From assembly GCA_035527515.1 (NCBI GenBank), contig DATLAJ010000183.1, positions 1 through 5,818 on the forward strand: DNA of 5,818 bases, given 5' to 3'. Below the pieces are notes generated by a model, which did no database searches, was not told the DNA's origin, and saw only the letters and a list, made by a program, of their open reading frames with translations. Shown here in pieces: positions 1 to 5,264 of this stretch. Every line of letters starts with the position of its first letter. The first letter of the stretch is position 1. A program made the position numbers and the translations under genes. Source of the stretch: a bacterium (lineage in GTDB: Bacteria > B130-G9).

Positions 1-516
1 GCAGCCGAAAAGGTTCTTGATAGCTCCGGAGATGCGCACCAGACCATGCGTCTTGAACTTCGGAATGTTGATCAGGACATCACATTCGTCGAGCGCTTTT
101 GTGAGGAGCAGGCGGTGGAAGACCTTAGCTTCGGGGATCTCGCGCTCGATGGAGGAGCCGTCGAATCGGACGGGCTCGATGCCTGCGCGCTCGATTGATT
201 CCATCATGCCGGTTACCGAAAGCAGGCGCTTATACTTATCCCAGTTCTCCGCGCCGATGCTCGGGCTGTCGCCGACCGAGCATACGATCCCCGAAGTAGC
301 GGCGGCCAATCCCGCGACCGCCTCCATGACGGCGGGATGAGTGCATACCGCCGAATCGGGCGGCCTGGATGAGAGCAGATTGGGCTTCAGAAGGACCTTC
401 TGCCCCGGAGAGACGAACTGCCCCATGCCGCCAAGGAGGTCCACCGCCTCCTTCACGGCCTTGAAGACCTTGGAGGGAGTGTAGTCTTCGCATTTGACTA
501 TTGCTACGGTAGCCAT
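1..516 (-). CDS. DUF362 domain protein, N-terminal part (C-terminus beyond window)
   Basis: The minus-strand frame is open from an ATG at 516-514 to base 1, giving 172 codons with no stop, so the gene continues past the left edge. Visible DUF362 (PF04015) signatures are LLKPNLL (residues 42-48), THPAVMEA (59-66), GDSP (82-85), and LINIPKFKTH (148-157) followed by SGAIKNLFG (163-171). The last block is the most diagnostic. Family members usually run to 300-400 residues and often carry a C-terminal 4Fe-4S ferredoxin-type domain, which would lie outside this window if present. Biochemical function is unknown and none is assigned here. No signal peptide or membrane segment is seen in the visible part. 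The start is supported by a GGAG about 15 nt upstream, which is rather far, and by the family alignment beginning within the first residues (ATVAIVKCEDY). The gene is divergent from the ATPase-nuclease gene across a 124-nt spacer. Its GC is high (65% in 421-480), unlike that neighbour. Confidence 0.9.
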   Translation of the reverse strand, partial: MATVAIVKCEDYTPSKVFKAVKEAVDLLGGMGQFVSPGQKVLLKPNLLSSRPPDSAVCTHPAVMEAVAGLAAATSGIVCSVGDSPSIGAENWDKYKRLLSVTGMMESIERAGIEPVRFDGSSIEREIPEAKVFHRLLLTKALDECDVLINIPKFKTHGLVRISGAIKNLFGC

Positions 517-536
517 GCGGTCTACATTCTACTCCA

Positions 537-567
537 GTTTGACAAACCAGTGCCAGCCCGGTAAGAT
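537..567 (+). promoter_or_regulatory. sigma70-like promoter for the ATPase-nuclease gene
   Basis: A perfect -35 hexamer TTGACA lies at 539-544, followed by exactly 17 nt and a -10 hexamer TAAGAT at 562-567 (4 of 6 matches to TATAAT, keeping the key first TA and final T). Transcription would start near 574, giving a leader of about 67 nt. The -35 sits inside an 11-bp perfect palindrome GTTTGACAAAC (537-547), which could be chance or a small operator. A second -10-like TATACT lies at 590-595 but has only a poor -35. Inferred from sequence alone. Confidence 0.6.
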
Positions 568-570
568 TTC
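563..570 (+). repeat. Left copy of 8-bp direct repeat AAGATTTC
   Basis: AAGATTTC here matches 3938-3945 exactly. The two copies bracket the ATPase-nuclease gene and the 3901 stub. It overlaps the -10 hexamer of the promoter. Between two roughly 100-base windows an 8-mer match is uncommon but not rare by chance. Confidence 0.35.
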
Positions 571-627
571 AAAGAGTGCGATTTCAGAGTATACTGCTCG
601 CATGAGGGACTGATCATCAAGGCTGAG

Positions 628-634
628 AAGGAGG
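628..634 (+). promoter_or_regulatory. Strong Shine-Dalgarno site fixing the start at 641
   Basis: AAGGAGG lies 6 nt before the ATG at 641, close to ideal. The only nearby upstream in-frame ATG (602) meets a TGA after three codons, so 641 is the clear start. Confidence 0.85.
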
Positions 635-640
635 CTTGAG

Positions 641-3600
641 ATGGCATCCGACTATGCCGCGATCAAAGAAGAGAATTTCGCTCGATATGGTTGGGACATT
701 GACCGAGTAGGCAAGACGTACCTAGCACACCAGTATAGCGACAGGACTCACTTCATATTCGAGCTCCTTCAGAATGCGGAAGATGCCCTTGCACGTCGCC
801 GTGGGTGGAAAGGGCAACGTGGAATCAGGTTTGAGCTATCGAAGACATCACTTCGCGTATCCCACTTTGGAGAGCGGTTTGATACCGAGGATGTACGCGG
901 TATCTGTGGAATCGGCCAGAGTACAAAGGCTCTGACAGATATCGGTCGTTTCGGGATTGGATTCAAGTCAGTCTATGCCTATACCGACAGGCCTGAAGTC
1001 TATTCACGCGACGAGCGTTTTGCCGTAGAGAGCTTCGTCTGCCCGGTTGGAATACCAGTAGCCGGCGGGGAACCTGATGAGACGGTCTTTGTGCTTCCGC
1101 TGCGGATTAATGATCGGTCAGCAGCAGCAGAGATAAGCAATGGTCTGCAAAAACTGGGGCCCAGGGTCCTGCTCTTCTTGCGACAGATCGAAGAGATCTC
1201 ATGGTCGGTCGAAGGAGGGCCATCCGGCGTTTATTCTCGCAGCAAGCCCAGACATCTTGGCGAAGGGGTTCGAAAGGTCGTCCTTCGAGGACAAATGAAG
1301 GGTAAGGAAGTAATCGAGGAAAGCTGGCTGGTGTTCTCCCGTGGAGTTCTTTCTAACGGTAATAAGGTTGGCTATACGGAGATTGCCTTCGCTCTCGATC
1401 AGGATAGTAGAAAACAATCAATTCGTCGAATTGATGATTCTGCCCTCGTCGTGTTCTTCCCAACCATCGTTCCCACGAACCTGGGCTTCCTCGTTCAGGG
1501 ACCGTATCGTACTACACCTAGCCGCGACAACATTCCCCGTGACGACCGCTGGAACAGATCCCTGGTCAAGCAGACGGCATTACTCTTGGTGGATTCGCTG
1601 GAGATCTTGCGAGACAAGGAGCTTCTGAGTGTTGAAGCATTGCGCTGCCTTCCATTGGAAGATACCAAGTTCTCTGAAGACAGTATGTTCGCTCCACTGT
1701 TCGGCAAAGTACGTTCGGCTTTGTCAAAAAAGCCTTTGCTGCCGAAATATGACAGCGGCTATGTCGCCGGCTGCTGTTCGAAGTTGGCCAGGGGGCAGGA
1801 ATTACGCTCCCTATTCACCCGGCAACAACTCACAAAGCTTCTCGATTCGGAACATAAGCTCGCCTGGTTATCCGAAGATATCACCCAGGACAAGACCCCG
1901 GAATTACGTAGTTACCTGATGCAGGAGCTTGGCGTAGCTGAACTCACGCCAGAAAACGTTGTGCCTCGGCTTACCAAGGAGTTTCTGGAAGCACAAGACG
2001 ATAAATGGATCGCCGCCCTATATGAGTTTCTTGCCGACCAGCGCAGTCTCCGACGCTATGGAACACTGGACAACTTGCCGCTAGTTCGGCTTCAAGATAG
2101 CACTCATATTGTCGCCGAGATTGACGGCGAGATGCAAGCCTTCCTCCCGGGCCCAACTGCCACCGACTTTCCCACTATTCGGCGAACCGTGTGTGGATCC
2201 GAGGATGCATTGAGCTTCCTGAAGGCGCTTGGTCTGCATGAAGCCGATACAGTTGATGACATCATACGAAATCTTTTGCCGAAATATGCCAACCGGCAGC
2301 TCGTCTCAAAGGATGACTATGAAACAGACATAGGCCGCATCCTTAAGGCATTTGCCACTGACTCTTGGGAGCAGCGTGAAAAGCTGGTCACGGCACTAGG
2401 AGAATGCAGCTTCATAATGGCCGTGGAAGCAGGAGATGGTTCTCGATTGATGGCCAAACCGGGCGATGTTTATTTGGCAACGGAACGTCTAAGAAAGCTA
2501 TTCGAGGGCATTGAAGGAGTGTTGCTTGTGGATGACTCATATCCCTCTCTCCGGGGCGAGGATGTCCGCGAGCTTTTGGAAGCATGTGGCGCGACTCGCT
2601 ATCTACAGCCCATTGAGGTTGAGTCGGCGTTCACACGGGAAGAGCGCAGGGAGATGCGGCAAGAGGGAGGGTGCGAAGACTGCTCCAATGAGTTTCCAAT
2701 CGAGGATTTCACCCTACGCGGTCTTGATCCATTGCTTGACTCGTTGCCGGCCGTGGATGCACCTGAACGATCAAATCTGCTTTGGGAGGCCCTATGCGAT
2801 ATGGAAGATCGGCGGGGAGCACGCGCATTCTCCGGAGCTTACCGTTGGACCTACCATTATCAACGAACCTATCACTTCGATGCCGCTTTCGTTCGACAAC
2901 TCAATACAGCAAAATGGGTTCCGGACCAAAGCGGAACGCTCCAGCCGCCATCCCAAGTTCTCTTCGCAGATACGGGGTGGACTGAAAATCCTTTCCTGCT
3001 TAGCAAGATACTCTTTAGACCTGCGGCCATTGACACCCTTGCCAAGGAAGCTGGCATTGAGCCGGGGGTCTTGGATCTGCTCAAGAGGCATGGGCTAACA
3101 AGTGTTGCTGAACTCGCCGAAAGACTGGGGGTCACCGAAGAAGAACCTGAAGAGGAATCTGAGGAAGAACAGGAGTCTGAGGACGGCGGCACCGTTGAGG
3201 ATGCTCTCGGTAAGCTTGGCGTGCCCCCGGCCAATCCCCCTGAGGAAGAGAACAAACCTGAGAATGAATTCGTTGGCGGTGGCACTGGAAGCGGGGGACA
3301 CTCAAGGGGTCAGCATGCCGGCGCAGGGTCGGGCGGATCGGGTGGCAGTGGTGGCCATTCTGGTTCGGGAGAGCATCATGAAGGACATGGTCATGGCCGA
3401 ACAGAAGGTGGCGGTAAGAAAGCAGGCGGTGGTTCCCGACCATTCATCTCATATATAGCAGTTCATTCTGAGGAAGATGAAAAGGATCCTGACGGGCTTG
3501 ACCACCAGGCGCGAATGGAATTGGAGGAGAAGGCGATTGGTTTGATCCTTAAGCATGAGTCGGCATTACGGCGCACGCCAGCCAACACTGAAGGCTATGA

Positions 3601-3901
3601 TCTCATCGAGCCAGGTTCCGATGGGCAACCCATTCGCTGGATTGAAGTGAAGGCGATGACCGTCGGCCTGGACAACCGGCCTGTGGGTCTGTCGCATACC
3701 CAATACGATTGGGCTCGCGTATGTGGGAAGGCATACTGGCTCTATGTTGTCGAACATGCCGGTGATGAGGACAGCGCCAGAATAGTGCGCATTCAAGACC
3801 CCGCAGGCAGGGCCAGCTCGTATACATTTGATCACGGGTGGCTGAATATCGCGGAGATCAATCTCGCTGATGATACTGAACAATCGGAGGATAACGGCTG
3901 A
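641..3901 (+). CDS. Sacsin/NO VEIN-type GHKL ATPase with C-terminal NOV_C (DUF3883) PD-(D/E)xK nuclease-like domain; putative defence protein
   Basis: A complete 1086-residue cytoplasmic protein with no signal or membrane segment. Residues about 20-300 form a Bergerat-fold (GHKL/Hsp90-like) ATPase of sacsin type: N-box ELLQNAEDA (41-49, with E41, N45, D48), STK (94-96), and glycine loop GRFGIGFKSVY (102-112). The usual DxG adenine-contact motif reads H75-F-G77. Residues about 300-830 are a long helical region with no recognised motif beyond general likeness to this family. Residues 833-932 are an acidic, then Gly/Ser/His-rich linker. Residues about 955-1072 are NOV_C/DUF3883 with GYD (985-987), IEVK (1001-1004) and Q1021, matching PD-(D/E)xK active-site order. 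In known families, GHKL ATPase plus NOV_C occurs in plant NO VEIN and in bacterial restriction/defence islands, so ATP-dependent nucleic-acid defence is the inferred role, not a demonstrated one. Sampled GC (47% in 1621-1680 and 2221-2280) is below both flanks, suggesting transfer. The stop overlaps a downstream ATG (TGATG). Confidence 0.88.
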   Translation: MASDYAAIKEENFARYGWDIDRVGKTYLAHQYSDRTHFIFELLQNAEDALARRRGWKGQRGIRFELSKTSLRVSHFGERFDTEDVRGICGIGQSTKALTDIGRFGIGFKSVYAYTDRPEVYSRDERFAVESFVCPVGIPVAGGEPDETVFVLPLRINDRSAAAEISNGLQKLGPRVLLFLRQIEEISWSVEGGPSGVYSRSKPRHLGEGVRKVVLRGQMKGKEVIEESWLVFSRGVLSNGNKVGYTEIAFALDQDSRKQSIRRIDDSALVVFFPTIVPTNLGFLVQGPYRTTPSRDNIPRDDRWNRSLVKQTALLLVDSLEILRDKELLSVEALRCLPLEDTKFSEDSMFAPLFGKVRSALSKKPLLPKYDSGYVAGCCSKLARGQELRSLFTRQQLTKLLDSEHKLAWLSEDITQDKTPELRSYLMQELGVAELTPENVVPRLTKEFLEAQDDKWIAALYEFLADQRSLRRYGTLDNLPLVRLQDSTHIVAEIDGEMQAFLPGPTATDFPTIRRTVCGSEDALSFLKALGLHEADTVDDIIRNLLPKYANRQLVSKDDYETDIGRILKAFATDSWEQREKLVTALGECSFIMAVEAGDGSRLMAKPGDVYLATERLRKLFEGIEGVLLVDDSYPSLRGEDVRELLEACGATRYLQPIEVESAFTREERREMRQEGGCEDCSNEFPIEDFTLRGLDPLLDSLPAVDAPERSNLLWEALCDMEDRRGARAFSGAYRWTYHYQRTYHFDAAFVRQLNTAKWVPDQSGTLQPPSQVLFADTGWTENPFLLSKILFRPAAIDTLAKEAGIEPGVLDLLKRHGLTSVAELAERLGVTEEEPEEESEEEQESEDGGTVEDALGKLGVPPANPPEEENKPENEFVGGGTGSGGHSRGQHAGAGSGGSGGSGGHSGSGEHHEGHGHGRTEGGGKKAGGGSRPFISYIAVHSEEDEKDPDGLDHQARMELEEKAIGLILKHESALRRTPANTEGYDLIEPGSDGQPIRWIEVKAMTVGLDNRPVGLSHTQYDWARVCGKAYWLYVVEHAGDEDSARIVRIQDPAGRASSYTFDHGWLNIAEINLADDTEQSEDNG
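3137..3436 (+). other. Low-complexity linker: acidic stretch then Gly/Ser/His-rich segment
   Basis: Within the ATPase-nuclease protein, residues 833-848 are almost all Glu/Asp/Ser/Gln. After a Pro-rich patch (862-873), residues 879-932 are dominated by Gly and Ser with seven histidines (887, 892, 906, 912, 913, 916, 918), including HHEGHGHG. This is most simply a flexible tether between the ATPase/helical body and the nuclease-like domain. The histidine cluster could bind metal, but nothing else supports that. Confidence 0.75.
3503..3856 (+). other. NOV_C/DUF3883 domain, PD-(D/E)xK-like nuclease centre
   Basis: This encodes residues about 955-1072 of the ATPase-nuclease protein. The order is an acidic helix (MELEEKAIGLIL, 959-970), then GYD with D987, then WIEVK with E1002 and K1004, then Q1021 and W1024, then the strand YWLYVVE (1032-1038). 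This matches restriction-endonuclease-like folds, the superfamily to which NOV_C is assigned as I recall. All three expected catalytic residues appear present, so the domain may be active. Cleavage itself is inferred. Confidence 0.75.
3886..3890 (+). promoter_or_regulatory. Shine-Dalgarno inside the 3' end of the ATPase gene, serving ATG 3901
   Basis: GGAGG lies 10 nt before ATG 3901, within the last codons of the ATPase-nuclease gene. It argues that 3901 is, or was, a real start codon translated by coupling from the upstream gene. Confidence 0.55.
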
Positions 3902-3937
3902 TGGCGAAGGTGGAGATAACGAAGACTGAGCTGAGAC

Positions 3938-3945
3938 AAGATTTC
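3938..3945 (+). repeat. Right copy of 8-bp direct repeat AAGATTTC
   Basis: This lies just after the point where the 3901 reading frame stops resembling a methyltransferase start, and 15 bases before the GH4 ATG. It is a possible right boundary of inserted DNA, or chance. Confidence 0.35.
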
Positions 3946-3949
3946 CTAC

Positions 3950-3956
3950 GGGTGAT
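3950..3956 (+). promoter_or_regulatory. Ribosome binding site of the GH4 gene
   Basis: GGGTGAT lies 3 nt before ATG 3960. GGTGAT pairs with the ATCACC part of the 16S anti-Shine-Dalgarno, which places the usual core at normal spacing. It supports 3960 as the start, together with the family-typical N-terminus MKICVIGAGS. Confidence 0.6.
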
Positions 3957-3959
3957 TCT

Positions 3960-5225
3960 ATGAAAATCTGTGTTATTGGGGCAGGGAGCACGTATACACC
4001 GGAGCTTATCGAGGGGTTTATCGTTCGCAAGAAAGAGCTGCCCGTCAGCCATTTCGCGCTGATGGATATTGACGGCGCGAAACTGGACATCGTCGGCAGC
4101 CTGGCGAAACGGATGATCGAGAAGGCAGGTATCAACGCGACGGTCGAGCTTACTACCGACCGCAGGAAGGCAGTCGAGGGGGCGGATTTCGTTCTTAGCC
4201 AGATCAGGGTCGGCGGCTTGCAGGCGAGGATTCGAGACGAACATATTCCGCTGGAATTCGGGGTCCTCGGCCAGGAGACCACCGGCCCGGGCGGCTTCGC
4301 GAAGGCTCTGAGGACCATTCCGGTGATGCTCGATATCGCCCGAGACGTGGAGAAATATGCGCCGAATGCCTGGTGGATCAACTTTACGAACCCGAGCGGC
4401 ATTATCTCCGAAACACTGCTGAAGCACTCGCGCACGAACATCATCGGCCTTTGCAACGTCCCCATCGGCATGACGAAAAGCCTGGCGACCAAGTTGGAGT
4501 GCCGGCCCCAGGATCTCCTCCTCACCTACGTCGGCCTCAATCACCTTAGCTGGATAACGAAGGTCTGCCGGAAGGGCGAGGACGTGACGAAGCAGGCGGT
4601 GAGGCTTTCGCTGAAGGGCCGGGCAAAGGAAGACGCCGAGTGGATGAAGGTCAACGGCATGATCCCGAACGGCTATCTGCACTACTATTACGCCCGGGAT
4701 GCCGTCCTGGAAGCGCAGAAGAAGGCCGAGAAGAGTCGAGGCGAGATCGTATCGGAGGTCGAGGCTCGGCTTCTGAAGAAGTACCAGAACCCGAACCTGA
4801 AGAGGAAGCCGAAGGAGCTCGAGAAGCGGGGCGGCGCGCATTATTCGACGGCGGCGGTCTCGCTCGCCAGCGCAATCTACGGCAATGCGCGCGAGCTGCA
4901 TATAGTCAACACCCGCAACAACGGCACCATCTCCTGCCTGCCCTCAGACTGCGCAATCGAGACTAACTGCGTGATTGATGGGACCGGCGCGCATCCGATG
5001 ACAATTGGGGATGTGCCGCTGGAAATCCGCGGACTCCTGCAGGCTGTGAAGTCCTATGAGGAGCTGGCGGTCAGGGCGGGAGTCGAGGGCTCGAGGAAGC
5101 TCGCACTCCAGGCGCTGGTTGCACATCCGCTTGTTCCGTCGTTTACGGTGGCAAAGGGATTACTCGACAGGATACTCGAAGCCAACGCGGATTATCTGCC
5201 GCAATTCAAGAGATTAAGACGCTAG
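3960..5225 (+). CDS. Glycoside hydrolase family 4, 6-phospho-beta-glucosidase type
   Basis: A complete 421-residue enzyme, close to the usual GH4 length (about 420-450). GH4 enzymes use NAD+ and a divalent metal (usually Mn2+) and cleave glycosides by a redox-elimination route in the cytoplasm. Visible features are the Rossmann dinucleotide loop VIGAGSTYTPEL (5-16), GQETTGPGGFAKALRTIP (104-121), NFTNPSG (141-147), GLCNVP (163-168, with likely metal-binding C165) and GLNHLSW (192-198, with likely metal-binding H195). The tyrosine cluster GYLHYYY (238-244) probably includes the catalytic Tyr (likely Y239). The GLNHL form and overall similarity favour 6-phospho-beta-glucosidases (LicH/CelF/BglT-like, EC 3.2.1.86) over alpha-galactosidase or alpha-glucosidase branches. 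A ChbF-like chitobiose-6-phosphate activity remains possible. A sugar kinase follows after 27 nt, presumably in the same operon. No own promoter is evident in the short gap upstream. Confidence 0.92.
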   Translation: MKICVIGAGSTYTPELIEGFIVRKKELPVSHFALMDIDGAKLDIVGSLAKRMIEKAGINATVELTTDRRKAVEGADFVLSQIRVGGLQARIRDEHIPLEFGVLGQETTGPGGFAKALRTIPVMLDIARDVEKYAPNAWWINFTNPSGIISETLLKHSRTNIIGLCNVPIGMTKSLATKLECRPQDLLLTYVGLNHLSWITKVCRKGEDVTKQAVRLSLKGRAKEDAEWMKVNGMIPNGYLHYYYARDAVLEAQKKAEKSRGEIVSEVEARLLKKYQNPNLKRKPKELEKRGGAHYSTAAVSLASAIYGNARELHIVNTRNNGTISCLPSDCAIETNCVIDGTGAHPMTIGDVPLEIRGLLQAVKSYEELAVRAGVEGSRKLALQALVAHPLVPSFTVAKGLLDRILEANADYLPQFKRLRR

Positions 5226-5246
5226 AAGATAGATGATAGAGAAAAG

Positions 5247-5264
5247 CCGCAGATGGCACAGATG
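5247..5264 (+). repeat. Two imperfect 9-nt tandem units across the kinase start codons
   Basis: CCGCAGATG (5247-5255) is followed by GCACAGATG (5256-5264), 7 of 9 bases identical, each ending in an in-frame ATG. This resembles, from memory, dispersed CACAGATG-type intergenic repeats seen in several environmental bacterial genomes, but two units alone could be chance. Confidence 0.4.

Larger units (their letters stand above)
3901..3963 (+). pseudogene. 20-codon coupled reading frame; possible stub of a lost downstream defence gene
   Basis: ATG at 3901 shares its A with the TGA of the ATPase-nuclease gene, and the frame closes at TGA 3961-3963, which overlaps the GH4 start codon at 3960 (ATGA). 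The product is MAKVEITKTEL followed by RQDFLRVIL. A GGAGG precedes it. The first 11 residues resemble, from memory, the start of DNA methyltransferases related to type III Mod enzymes that open with KVEITKTELVWPGKY-like sequence and occur near DUF3883 proteins. The remaining nine residues do not fit that pattern. The simplest reading is a gene cut after about codon 11 and joined to the sugar operon. It could instead be a true short coupling peptide, or a chance frame. Confidence 0.35.

Noticed and set aside
526-531. Minus-strand -10-like TAGAAT for the DUF362 gene
   Set aside because: No acceptable -35 hexamer at 16-18 nt, and transcription would start almost at the ATG.
540-555. Sigma54-like sequence TGGCAC...TTGTCA on the minus strand ahead of the DUF362 gene
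   Set aside because: The -24 element matches but the essential GC of the -12 element is replaced by TC at the required spacing.
2511-3098. 195-codon plus-strand frame inside the ATPase-nuclease gene
   Set aside because: It is out of frame with a complete protein whose family features run through on both sides, and shows no domain signature or convincing ribosome site.
3566-4901. Long minus-strand open frames (319 and 347 codons) opposite the end of the ATPase gene and the GH4 gene
   Set aside because: They lie antisense to well-supported coding sequence, show no recognisable family motifs and are typical shadow frames in GC-rich DNA.
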